From assembly GCF_018613065.1 (NCBI RefSeq), contig NZ_JAGGQW010000014.1, forward strand, positions 1-64,000: DNA of 64,000 bases, written 5' to 3'. The stretch is from Bacillus sp. ISL-7 (lineage in GTDB: Bacteria; Bacillota; Bacilli; Bacillales_B; DSM-18226). Position 1 is the stretch's first letter. Each line of letters starts with the position of its first letter. Below are positions 42,125 through 50,253 of the stretch, piece by piece. The notes under the pieces were generated by a model that was given only the letters and a program-made list of their open reading frames with translations, did not search any database and had not been told where the DNA came from. Position numbers and translations under genes: made by a program.

Positions 42125-43603
42125 TTATTCGTTTTTTAATAAACGAACGCTTTCATTAAATTCCTTTTCAATCGCATCATTTTTCTTATAAGTGATCAAG
42201 CTGACAACCACCGCTACAATTAGATTGAAGACAAAGCCTGGAACAATTTCATAAAGCGTGTCACCAAGTCCAACATTCTTCCAAACGATAACGGTAACAG
42301 CGCCGACGATCATCCCGAAAAGGGCTCCCCAATTCGTAATCTTTTTCCAGAATAAACTTAGCAGGATAACAGGACCGAAAGAAGCGCCGAAGCCTGCCCA
42401 TGCATAGGCAACAAGGTCTAAAATGGTGCTATTTTGCTTGAAAGCAAGTGCAGAAGCAATCACAGCAACAAGAAGAACCGCCATTCTTCCTAAGAAGACA
42501 AGTTGTTTATCTTTAGCGTTCTTGTTCATCACCATTTTGTATAAATCTTCAACAAGCGCACTAGAAGTTACAATTAATTGGGAAGAAATCGTACTCATAA
42601 TCGCCGCAAGAATGGCAGCTAAAGCAAATCCTGCGAATAGAGGGTGGAATAAAATCTGGCTTAATTCAATAAATACCGCTTCCGGATTCTTTAATACATG
42701 CTCAGGATGATCATGAAAAAATGCAATCCCAATAAATCCTGTAAAAATTGTACCGATCAGTGAGATAATCATCCAGCCCATACCAATTCGACGAGCGCTT
42801 TTTGTTTCTTTGATCGTTTTAATTGCCATAAATCTTACAATAATATGCGGCTGTCCAAAGTAACCCAAGCCCCATGCCATTGCTGAAACAATTCCTAAAA
42901 AGGTTGTCCCTTTTAATAAGTCAAGTCTAGTAGGATCAATCGCTCGAATGGTTTCAAACGTTTCAGCGGGGCCACCCGTGTGAAAGATTCCGATTGCAGG
43001 AATAAGTGCTAGGGCAATCAGCATCATTAATCCTTGAATAAAGTCTGTATAACTTACAGCCAAGAACCCACCAAATAAGGTGTAGGCAACCACAACGCCG
43101 CCAACAATCAAGAGCCCAGTATGGTAACTCGTGCCAAACGAGCTCTCAAAAAAGACAGCCCCAGAAACCATTCCGGAAGAAACATAGAAAGTAAAGAATA
43201 TAAGAATAACAATACCTGAAACAATACGGAGTAGTTTGGTGTTGTCTTTAAAACGGTTTTCAAGATAGCTAGGAATCGTGATGGAGTCATTAGCAACTTG
43301 AGTATAAGAACGCAAGCGAGGTGCAACTAGCAACCAGTTAAGATAGGCTCCAATCGTTAAACCGACCGCGATCCACGCATCTGCCAAACCGGTTACATAA
43401 ATTCCCCCAGGTAAGCCCATTAAGAGCCAGCCGCTCATATCAGCAGCCCCTGCACTTAAAGCGGTTACAGCAGGTCCTAAAGATCTTCCCCCAAGCATGT
43501 AATCCGTAAGATTGCTAGTCTTTCGATAAGAATACCAACCGATAAAGAGCATAGCGGCAATATAGATTCCAATCGAGAGTAGTTGTAGTGATTCGTTAGA
43601 CAT
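42125..43603 (-). CDS. putP: Sodium/proline symporter
   Basis: A 492-residue Na+/solute symporter (SSS family) with about 13 helices, aligning with B. subtilis OpuE/PutP. Motifs are DYMLGGRSLGPAVTALSAGAADMSGWLLMG, YTLFGGFLAVSYTDFIQG and MSTISSQLIVTSSALVEDLYK, the last two with Na+-site residues. It imports proline either for osmoprotection (OpuE) or as nutrient (PutP), and the sequence does not decide. In B. subtilis opuE also lies beside gatCAB. Upstream is AT-rich. Confidence 0.93.
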   Translation of the reverse strand: MSNESLQLLSIGIYIAAMLFIGWYSYRKTSNLTDYMLGGRSLGPAVTALSAGAADMSGWLLMGLPGGIYVTGLADAWIAVGLTIGAYLNWLLVAPRLRSYTQVANDSITIPSYLENRFKDNTKLLRIVSGIVILIFFTFYVSSGMVSGAVFFESSFGTSYHTGLLIVGGVVVAYTLFGGFLAVSYTDFIQGLMMLIALALIPAIGIFHTGGPAETFETIRAIDPTRLDLLKGTTFLGIVSAMAWGLGYFGQPHIIVRFMAIKTIKETKSARRIGMGWMIISLIGTIFTGFIGIAFFHDHPEHVLKNPEAVFIELSQILFHPLFAGFALAAILAAIMSTISSQLIVTSSALVEDLYKMVMNKNAKDKQLVFLGRMAVLLVAVIASALAFKQNSTILDLVAYAWAGFGASFGPVILLSLFWKKITNWGALFGMIVGAVTVIVWKNVGLGDTLYEIVPGFVFNLIVAVVVSLITYKKNDAIEKEFNESVRLLKNE

Positions 43604-43772
43604 ATATTTCCTCCCCTGTTTTGTTATCGTAGAAAATACTTTTAATAATATTTCCTATATAAAAAATATTCTATCAACTTTAAAACTCTATTACTAGTGT
43701 AAAAATATGTTTTTATAAAGTAGGGAAAAATACTTGTAGTATAACATTGGTTAATCTGCTTAAGCAGTTCGA

Positions 43773-43801
43773 TTGTAACGTGTACTTGAAACGACTATTA
43801 T
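43773..43801 (+). promoter_or_regulatory. Promoter of the thioredoxin-like gene
   Basis: TTGTAA (43773-43778), a 17-nt spacer and TATTAT (43796-43801) lie 28 nt before the gene. Confidence 0.6.
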
Positions 43802-43829
43802 AGAAGCAAATGGAAAGGGTGCTGTGTAA

Positions 43830-44384
43830 ATGGATTTAAATCAATGGTTTCAAAAAGGATTAACTGTCGATGGGTACATAAACGCGATGACCACCAATAA
43901 AGATGAAATGCTTACAATCTATAAGCAATTTACCTTAACGGACGAAGACAGAAATAAACTTGAGGCATTAAGACCGCAAAAATTACGAGCGATTGTCCTC
44001 TCAGAGGATTGGTGTGGAGATGCGATGCTGAATAACCCAATTTTGCTGCGAATAGCTGAGGCCGCCGGGATGGAAGTCCGTTTCGTGCTCCGCGATTCAA
44101 ATCTGGAGTTAATGGACCAATATTTAACCAATGGTACGTCGAGAGCCATTCCAATTTTTATTTTTATCAATGAAGAAGGCAATGAAGTAGGCGTATGGGG
44201 ACCAAGAGCACCTGAAATACAGGCATTTGTAATGGAAAAGCGTGCTGCCTTGCCAGATAAAGACGCTGAGGATTTCCAAGAGAAACAAATGGTAATGTTT
44301 AAGAGCTTTAAAGAAACCTATCAAACAGATGCGGCCATTTGGCAAACCGTAGCCAATAGTATCCTATTGACACTGTTAAAATAA
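43830..44384 (+). CDS. Thioredoxin-like family protein
   Basis: A 184-residue thioredoxin-fold protein. The active-site position reads SEDWCGDAMLNNP, so only Cys62 is present and the second Cys of CxxC is Asp-Ala. A cis-Pro-like SRAIPIFIF follows near 109. Single-Cys members of this group are common in Bacillaceae; the role is unknown, perhaps bacillithiol or monothiol chemistry. It is monocistronic with its own promoter and terminator. Confidence 0.82.
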   Translation: MDLNQWFQKGLTVDGYINAMTTNKDEMLTIYKQFTLTDEDRNKLEALRPQKLRAIVLSEDWCGDAMLNNPILLRIAEAAGMEVRFVLRDSNLELMDQYLTNGTSRAIPIFIFINEEGNEVGVWGPRAPEIQAFVMEKRAALPDKDAEDFQEKQMVMFKSFKETYQTDAAIWQTVANSILLTLLK

Positions 44385-44389
44385 CAAAG

Positions 44390-44417
44390 AGGATCCCCTT
44401 GGCAAGGGGATCCTTTT
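44390..44417 (+). terminator. Terminator after the thioredoxin-like gene
   Basis: AGGATCCCCTT pairs perfectly with AAGGGGATCCT around GGC, then TTT. It lies between convergent genes and may also serve plsY. Confidence 0.85.
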
Positions 44418-44427
44418 CTCGTCCATA

Positions 44428-45048
44428 TTAAATGCTGCTGTTCTTTGGAGGGATGCGGTCGTTCTGCAAACTTTTATCACTGATTTTTGGCTCAATTCCA
44501 AGAATGAAATTACGGATGTTCGACCGGTGCAAATAAATTAAGAAAAAGGTAAATAAAAAAGAGATAAGTTCTAACTCAAAATTAGGAGAAACAAAGGCAT
44601 ATACGAGCATACTTAGACCAACGGTGATGGAGCCGAAGAATACATACTTTGTTAAAAAAATAACCAAAAAGAAGGTAATATAGGCAATCACTAATAAAGG
44701 AAAATTGGCAATCAACAGTGCTCCTGCAGTTGTAGCAATCGCCTTTCCCCCTCTAAAGCCTGCAAAAATTGGAAAGCAATGCCCAACAACAGCAGCGAAT
44801 CCAAAGTAAAGGGGTTCCGCCTCAAGATTGAAGTAAATTGGCATGTAGGCTGCCAAAGCGCCCTTCGCAAGATCAATAAGCAGGACGAAAATAGCTGACT
44901 TTTTACCAAGAACCCTCAATGTGTTGGTTGCACCAGGATTTTTGCTGCCATGATCCCGGATGTCTACACCAAAGACCAACCTGCCTACAATTAAGGCAGT
45001 GGGAACGCTTCCGATTAAGTAGGAAGCTAGAAGCAACAGCCAGAACAT
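44428..45048 (-). CDS. plsY: Glycerol-3-phosphate acyltransferase PlsY
   Basis: A 206-residue membrane acyltransferase that uses acyl-phosphate to acylate glycerol-3-phosphate. The three conserved loops are GSVPTALIVGR, HGSKNPGATNTLRVLGKK and HCFPIFAGFRGGKAIATTAG. The hydrophilic C-terminal tail (about 20 residues) is somewhat long. ATG 45048 is preferred since GAGGGA lies about 10 nt upstream; TTG 45057 overlaps it. Confidence 0.95.
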   Translation of the reverse strand: MFWLLLLASYLIGSVPTALIVGRLVFGVDIRDHGSKNPGATNTLRVLGKKSAIFVLLIDLAKGALAAYMPIYFNLEAEPLYFGFAAVVGHCFPIFAGFRGGKAIATTAGALLIANFPLLVIAYITFFLVIFLTKYVFFGSITVGLSMLVYAFVSPNFELELISFLFTFFLIYLHRSNIRNFILGIEPKISDKSLQNDRIPPKNSSI

Positions 45049-45168
45049 AAGTATCAATCCCTCATATATTATTTAAATAAATTCTCACATTATTTATAGA
45101 TTCTATCACACTTCAGTGGTATTATTTTGTTGAATTCTCACTATTAGTAAGAAAAGGGAGCGCTCAAC

Positions 45169-45951
45169 ATGAGACAAATTGATTTTGGTCAAGTTGCTAA
45201 TAGCTATGCAAGCGCAAGAGAAGATATTCCCGTAACCTTAATGGATAGCCTCTATCTCCGCAATATTTTTTTTGAAGGAAAAAAAGTCGCTGATATCGGC
45301 TCGGGAACTGGTGTGTTAACAAGAAAAGTGGCCTTACGAAAAGCGGATGTTATTGGCATTGAGCCATCAAAGGAAATGCTAGAACAGGCAAAGGCTTTCA
45401 ATCTTACGAAGAATTTTACCATTCCGTATCAACTGGGCAGTGCAGAAGATACAGGTCTAAAAGATTCACAGTTTGATATTGTCACAGTAATAAGGGCATG
45501 GCATTGGTTTGATCGTCCTAAGGCAATCCAAGAAATGAAAAGAATATTAAAAGCAAAAGGGACGTTAATTGTTATTGATTCTGGTTTTCTATCAGGCACG
45601 CCTGCCGTTGAAAAAACCTTTGCAGTGCTAGCTAAATACGTTGAAGGCGGCTTATTGCCAGCAGGTTCGAAAGCAGAGTCCCAGATGCGGATGAACGGAT
45701 TTCCCGTCGAGTGGTTTGCTGAATGGCAGACAAATGATTTCGAACTAAGAGATTTTTATAAGTTAAATTACAGGGTCAACTTTACAAAGCAGGAATGGAT
45801 CGAGCGAATGGAGTCGATTTCATGGCTGGCAGGAATAGATGTAACAGTTCGAAAAGCGGCATTGGAGGAGTTAGCCAGTTCAATGCCAGATCAAGAATCC
45901 TTTGTCATTCCACATGAATGTAATGTTTGTATTTTAAGAATTGGAGAGTAG
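45169..45951 (+). CDS. Class I SAM-dependent methyltransferase
   Basis: A 260-residue methyltransferase. Motif I is VADIGSGTGVLTRKV (about 41-55), the acidic motif II is VIGIEPSKEML, and FDIVTVIRAWHWFDRPKAIQEMKRILKAKG carries motifs post-I to III. The AWHWF segment is common in a Methyltransf_11 group of unknown substrate. The start follows AAAAGGGAG. Confidence 0.85.
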   Translation: MRQIDFGQVANSYASAREDIPVTLMDSLYLRNIFFEGKKVADIGSGTGVLTRKVALRKADVIGIEPSKEMLEQAKAFNLTKNFTIPYQLGSAEDTGLKDSQFDIVTVIRAWHWFDRPKAIQEMKRILKAKGTLIVIDSGFLSGTPAVEKTFAVLAKYVEGGLLPAGSKAESQMRMNGFPVEWFAEWQTNDFELRDFYKLNYRVNFTKQEWIERMESISWLAGIDVTVRKAALEELASSMPDQESFVIPHECNVCILRIGE

Positions 45952-46037
45952 ACCCTCTACTATTTACGTTATAATAACTTAAAAGATAAACTCATCACAT
46001 GATGAAACAACATCGCCTTATGAAAAGGATGATCAAT

Positions 46038-46676
46038 TTGAGTCAGAAGCTTAAAATTCAACAGCCAAAAATTCCATCAAGTTTAACACCATTAGACTTT
46101 AACGATAGAGAAGATTCTTACATTAACATGGCAATCATCAGCGACTGTTCGATATCACAAGAGGAAATTGAAAAGCTAAGTTTTGAAGAGGTTGTTTTTA
46201 GAAATGTAACCTTTCTCGATGGATCGTTTCGCTATATACAATTAACAGATGTTTTATTTGATCGGTGCGATCTATCCAATGTGGATTTTACCGATGGAAT
46301 TATCCACCGTGTCGAGTTTCGCGATTCAAAACTTTTAGGGTTAAATCTTGCTGATGCTGCACTTCGTAATGTCTTGTTTGAGAGCTGTAATCTGAATATG
46401 GGCTCGTTTGGATATGCTGATTTGAAGGAAATGAGATTTGAAAATTGTTCCCTTCGCAATGCTGATTACTATGATGCCAAGTTTAAAAAAATTGAATTTA
46501 AAAATTGTGATCTTGATGATGCGAATTTTACGGGAACCACTCTTAAAGGAGTGGACCTCAGCACCTGTAAATTTAACCGCTTAAATCTCTCGCTTGATAG
46601 TGTTGCAGGGTGCACGGTTTCTGCAGACCAGGCGTTAGGATTTGCGAGGCTATTAGGATTGGAAATTAAAGAATAA
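46038..46676 (+). CDS. Pentapeptide repeat protein
   Basis: A 212-residue right-handed quadrilateral beta-helix protein. From about residue 50 to 185 runs of A/C-(D/N)-L/F-x-x type pentapeptides are visible, such as CDLSNVDFTD, CNLNMGSFGYADLKE, CSLRNADYYDAKF and CDLDDANFTGTTLKGVDLST. Some relatives mimic DNA and protect gyrase (Qnr), but most are of unknown role. TTG 46038 was chosen because AAGG lies 9 nt upstream; ATG 46020, 46002 or 45999 are alternatives. Confidence 0.85.
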   Translation: MSQKLKIQQPKIPSSLTPLDFNDREDSYINMAIISDCSISQEEIEKLSFEEVVFRNVTFLDGSFRYIQLTDVLFDRCDLSNVDFTDGIIHRVEFRDSKLLGLNLADAALRNVLFESCNLNMGSFGYADLKEMRFENCSLRNADYYDAKFKKIEFKNCDLDDANFTGTTLKGVDLSTCKFNRLNLSLDSVAGCTVSADQALGFARLLGLEIKE

Positions 46677-46693
46677 TCTACGATACATCTGCT

Positions 46694-46726
46694 AAAACCG
46701 TGCGGCCGCCTTCGCACGGTTTTTTC
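46694..46726 (+). terminator. Terminator after the pentapeptide gene
   Basis: AAAACCGTGCG pairs with CGCACGGTTTT around a GC-rich loop, followed by a T-run. Confidence 0.9.
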
Positions 46727-46799
46727 TTGTGAAATTTTTCTGCCATGAAAATTAGCATGGTATGATAAAAAAGATTCGAAAAAATATTTTTTAAATTAG

Positions 46800-46829
46800 T
46801 GTAGGGTTTTTTCAATAACCTGTCGTCTA
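46800..46829 (+). promoter_or_regulatory. Possible ECF-type autoregulated promoter
   Basis: TGTAGGG followed by a T-tract (46800-46812), 17 nt of spacer in all, then CGTCTA (46824-46829). T-rich spacers and CGTC -10 elements are typical of promoters read by Bacillus ECF sigma factors, but the usual AAC of the -35 is absent. The call is tentative. Confidence 0.4.
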
Positions 46830-46866
46830 TTAAAGTGAGTAACAACAAAGAAAGGGGGAGAGTACA

Positions 46867-47412
46867 ATTACCGATACAGCCTTAATAGAAAATGTGTTGG
46901 AAGGTAATGATCATGCCTTTCGCCTTTTGGTTGAGAAGTACCGCAATGATGTGTTCCGGACCATCTTTGCTGTTCTTCGCGACCAAAAGGAAGCAGAAGA
47001 CGCAGCACAGGAAGTATTTATGAAAATCTATACTTCTCTCCCCCAATACCAAAATCAAGGTTTCAAAACGTGGATGACGCGAATAGCTGTTAATCATGCG
47101 ATAGATATCAAAAGAAAACAAGTGAGACGAAGAGAGGAATTGGCGGAGGAACTCGAGCTGCAGTTAGTAGGGACACCGAAGGATAGTGTTGAAAAAGAGA
47201 TAATGGAAATTGACCGAAGAAGGCTCGTCAGGAAGAAGCTTGATGAACTGCCCGAAAATTACCGTGATGTGATTTATGGATTTTACATAGCGGAAAAAAG
47301 CTATAAGCAAATGGCAGAAGAACAAAATGTACAGGTGAAAACGATTGAAACAAAGCTGTACCGGGCTCGCCATTGGATGAAAAAGAATTGGAAGGAGGAC
47401 GATTTTTCATGA
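46867..47412 (+). CDS. ECF-type RNA polymerase sigma factor, probable ATT start
   Basis: A 181-residue sigma-70 family factor (region 2 about 15-85 with VFRTIFAVLRDQKEAEDAAQEVFMKIY; region 4 about 120-170 with LPENYRDVIYGFYIAEKSYKQMAEEQNVQVKTIETKLYRAR). The first ATG/GTG/TTG in frame is GTG 46894, which has no ribosome site. Extending upstream adds TDTALIENV, which fits the family's N terminus, and reaches ATT 46867, 6 nt after GGGGGAG. I infer an ATT start. Its TGA overlaps the anti-sigma ATG (ATGA). Confidence 0.8.
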   Translation: MTDTALIENVLEGNDHAFRLLVEKYRNDVFRTIFAVLRDQKEAEDAAQEVFMKIYTSLPQYQNQGFKTWMTRIAVNHAIDIKRKQVRRREELAEELELQLVGTPKDSVEKEIMEIDRRRLVRKKLDELPENYRDVIYGFYIAEKSYKQMAEEQNVQVKTIETKLYRARHWMKKNWKEDDFS

Positions 47413-47954
47413 AGCATTACACTTATGATGAGTGGTTGCAATACGTTAATGACGAAATCAATGAGAATTCAAGGCAGGAATTAGAAGACCATTTATACTC
47501 GTGCGACCAATGTCTCAACCATTACTTAATGGCAATGGAAGCAAATGAATCATCGCTTCCAATTCTATCCGACATGAGCGAGTTTACCGATTTGGTCATG
47601 GCAGAGGTTTCGAAACAAAAAATCGTGGTGCCTGACACCGTTAGAAACCTTAACCCTATGTTAATGGTTCTTTCGGTGCCTGACACCAAAAATGACACCA
47701 AAAATGACGCCAAAACCAAAATGGAGAAAAAACCTTTTTATCAGCAAGCGGCATTCCATTATCTTCTGGCTGCAGCTGCGACGATTCTGTTGACCTTCAC
47801 GGGTGCTTTTCAGTCGCTCGCTACGTATGCGAATTCGTTAGAAAGCCCGCAACCACAAGTTCAGAAAAAGAAGCATTCGGTCACAGAGGGTGTTATTAAT
47901 AAAACTTTTGCATGGATGGATTCACTAGAAAAAAAGGAGGCAGTTAAGAAATGA
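47409..47954 (+). CDS. Zinc-finger anti-sigma factor
   Basis: A 181-residue membrane anti-sigma partner of the upstream sigma factor. The ZAS motif H28-x3-C32-x2-C35 (EDHLYSCDQC) is followed by a linker, a membrane helix (about 115-135) and a short outside domain. The linker contains two identical 13-nt segments, GGTGCCTGACACC (47627-47639 and 47675-47687), each encoding VPDT, then NDTKNDAKTK. These look like inserted repeats. ATG 47409 has AAGGAGGA and overlaps the sigma stop. Confidence 0.85.
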   Translation: MKHYTYDEWLQYVNDEINENSRQELEDHLYSCDQCLNHYLMAMEANESSLPILSDMSEFTDLVMAEVSKQKIVVPDTVRNLNPMLMVLSVPDTKNDTKNDAKTKMEKKPFYQQAAFHYLLAAAATILLTFTGAFQSLATYANSLESPQPQVQKKKHSVTEGVINKTFAWMDSLEKKEAVKK

Positions 47955-49030
47955 AAAATCCGACAAAAGCATTGACCTTATCCTTATTTCCAGGCCTTGG
48001 TCATATATATTTCGGCAACATGTTTCGCGGAGTACTATATCTACTGACCGTAATGGGGTTGGCGTTCGTCACTGTTATTGGGTTAGTAACGAATAATGAG
48101 GAAGTTGGCATTGTTACTTTTATGTTAGGACTATTCATTTACCTAATCAGTTTTATCGACATGGGTGTGCAGGTTTCTAAACATAAAAAAGCGCAGAAGA
48201 CAGCGAACCTAGATGAACCGCAGCCACAGGCTTCCCAAGATTCAGAACGCTTCTATACTATCGTTTTGTCATTTATTCCGGGCCTTGGGCACTTCCAAAT
48301 TGGATTGATGAACAGGGGTTTAACACTTTTGGCAACGTTTTTGGGGCTTGGGGTCATGGTTACATTTGTAACTGCACTTTCCAACCGCGGCGAATTTATG
48401 GTCTTTATGGCAGCCCTGCCCATTATCTGGGTCTACGGATTCTTTGATGCGGTTCAACAGGTAAATAAAAAGCAGCGCGGTGAGGAGCTTGTCGACAGAA
48501 CGATTTTTGAAGACTTTGAAATGCGCCGCGAGGACGGCAAAAAGAGTAAGTCGATTGCTACCTTTCTTTCGATCTTCCCAGGGGCTGGCCACCTCTACTT
48601 AGGCTTACAGCGCCGGGGCATCCAGTTAATGGCAGCGTTTCTTTTTTCTATCTATATTTTAGATATCTTACGGCTTGGAATCTTCTTGTTCTTAATCCCA
48701 ATCATTTGGTTTTACAGCTTTTTCGATGCCATGCAAAAGGTTTCAAAGTACGGGGAAGAAACGGTGGAGGATGTTCCGATTATTGCTTATTTCCTTAATC
48801 ATCAGAAATGGGTCGGCATTGGACTTGTTTTCATGGGACTCTACTATCTAATGATGAACGTCCTGCTTCCAGCTTTTTCACCGATGTTAAGCAGGCTAAT
48901 TGATATCGATGTGATGTATTGGGTTCAAGGTTATTTTCAAACGGGACTTGTTTGTCTGCTGTTGATTGGCGGGGGAATTAAACTTCTATCTGGAAGTAAA
49001 CAAAAGCAGGGGGCTGAGAAGCATGAGTAA
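47951..49030 (+). CDS. Membrane protein with three PGLGH repeats
   Basis: A 359-residue multi-pass protein. A repeat of the form LSxxPGxGHxxxGxxxRG occurs at about 10-28, 106-124 and 206-224, each followed by two hydrophobic helices. This resembles TM2-type or DUF5683-like membrane modules. Hydrophilic linkers separate them, and two more helices end the protein. It overlaps the anti-sigma stop by 4 nt. It is probably a membrane component of the sigma factor's stress response; the exact role is unknown. Confidence 0.75.
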   Translation: MKNPTKALTLSLFPGLGHIYFGNMFRGVLYLLTVMGLAFVTVIGLVTNNEEVGIVTFMLGLFIYLISFIDMGVQVSKHKKAQKTANLDEPQPQASQDSERFYTIVLSFIPGLGHFQIGLMNRGLTLLATFLGLGVMVTFVTALSNRGEFMVFMAALPIIWVYGFFDAVQQVNKKQRGEELVDRTIFEDFEMRREDGKKSKSIATFLSIFPGAGHLYLGLQRRGIQLMAAFLFSIYILDILRLGIFLFLIPIIWFYSFFDAMQKVSKYGEETVEDVPIIAYFLNHQKWVGIGLVFMGLYYLMMNVLLPAFSPMLSRLIDIDVMYWVQGYFQTGLVCLLLIGGGIKLLSGSKQKQGAEKHE

Positions 49031-49118
49031 GTGGGGAAAAACAATTGCAGGGGCAGCTATAATCGGATTCGGGATTGGGTTCCTTTTTAGAAAAAGAAAG
49101 GGAGGAGAAGAAGCATGA
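49023..49118 (+). CDS. 31-residue single-helix membrane peptide
   Basis: A small frame encoding MSKWGKTIAGAAIIGFGIGF, then LFRKRKGGEEA. It has one glycine-rich hydrophobic helix and a basic/acidic tail. The ATG follows GCAGGGGGC and overlaps the previous gene by 8 nt. Its TGA overlaps the next gene's ATG (ATGA). Tight coupling on both sides and a good ribosome site argue that it is translated. No family is recognised. Confidence 0.7.
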   Translation: MSKWGKTIAGAAIIGFGIGFLFRKRKGGEEA

Positions 49119-50035
49119 GAACTTGGCGTGTTGGGACGTTTTCGATGGGGGCCTCACTCGTTTTCCTTGGCCTCTTCCTCTTTTTTTCAAAGTTTTTGGG
49201 GTTAGACCTTGTACAAGTTATGACGGCTTGGTGGCCGCTTCTATTGGTTGTTCTTGGAATTGAAATTCTCCTTTATTTGTTTTTGTCACGGCAGGAAAAG
49301 CCGGTCTTGAAATATGATTTTCTTAGTATTTTCTTTGTAGGATTAATTGGAACTGCGGGAATTGCGTTTGCAGTTTTAAGCACAACGGGGATTATGGGGA
49401 AGGTGGAAGAAGTGATGGCGAGGGAAGAGCGCTCGTTTGAACTGCCTGCTTTTTCCTACCAAATGGATGACAGCATCAAACGGGTAGTGGTCAGGACGGT
49501 GGGCCATCAGATGACGGTGGAGTCAACGGAGGAAAAGGAGGTATCATTGTTCGGTACATACCGGGTGCAAACAGCCAAAAAGGAGAAGTTACTCCAAAGT
49601 GCGGATGATGTGATTTCAGCAAACCAAAAGGGTGATACGCTCTATTTAAACATGAAGTCACTGCCAAACGAAATGAGTCCGTTTAATGCAGCTGGGGAAG
49701 TAGCGGCGACACTTTTGGTTCCGAATCATGTGAAGCTTGAGGTGATTGGCAGTGATAATGCGTTAACCTTAAAGCCGCGCTCGCTTGTGAACGACTGGAG
49801 TATTGAAAGTGTCGCATCGGTCATTGTCGATGTGGCCGCAGCTAGCAATTTGAAGGTTGCTGCAGTAGGTGCCCAAGAGGTAAGAGGGAAAGATGGCGAC
49901 TGGAAGGTGTCAACGGAAAAGGATTTAAATGGCATCGACAATGGCAGGAAAAATGCAGTTTTTCAATCTGGTGAAGGAAAATACCATATCAATATTGCCA
50001 ATGCCTATGATGTTAGTCTTACTACGAATAAATAA
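49115..50035 (+). CDS. LiaF/toast-rack family membrane protein
   Basis: A 306-residue protein. Three N-terminal helices (about 8-28, 37-57 and 70-92) with the pattern GxFLVFLGLFLFFSKFLGLDL...WWPLLLVVLGIEILLYL resemble LiaI/LiaF-type membrane domains. Residues about 105-306 form a beta-rich extracellular domain of the toast-rack (DUF4097/DUF2154-like) type. Such proteins sense or dampen envelope-stress signalling. It is the last gene of the sigma operon, translationally coupled to the small peptide, with a terminator after it. Confidence 0.78.
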   Translation: MRTWRVGTFSMGASLVFLGLFLFFSKFLGLDLVQVMTAWWPLLLVVLGIEILLYLFLSRQEKPVLKYDFLSIFFVGLIGTAGIAFAVLSTTGIMGKVEEVMAREERSFELPAFSYQMDDSIKRVVVRTVGHQMTVESTEEKEVSLFGTYRVQTAKKEKLLQSADDVISANQKGDTLYLNMKSLPNEMSPFNAAGEVAATLLVPNHVKLEVIGSDNALTLKPRSLVNDWSIESVASVIVDVAAASNLKVAAVGAQEVRGKDGDWKVSTEKDLNGIDNGRKNAVFQSGEGKYHINIANAYDVSLTTNK

Positions 50036-50040
50036 ATATA

Positions 50041-50089
50041 TAGACAAGTGATTAGGCATACATGGCTAAATCCACTTGTCTAGTTTTTT
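50041..50089 (+). terminator. Terminator of the ECF sigma operon
   Basis: TAGACAAGTG (50041-50050) pairs with CACTTGTCTA (50073-50082), with inner ATTAG/CTAAAT pairing, followed by GTTTTTT. Confidence 0.85.
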
Positions 50090-50253
50090 GCAAAAAAATA
50101 AAAAAACGTTATGATAGGAGTTGGATGTTTGAAGAAAAAATAGTTTATCGGCTTAGTTATAAGTTTGTAAGCTAGGATAATAATTGGTAGAATATTGAAT
50201 TGAGCAGATAACAAATGCCGATTGTTGATTTCAAAAATAGGATGATGAAAACG

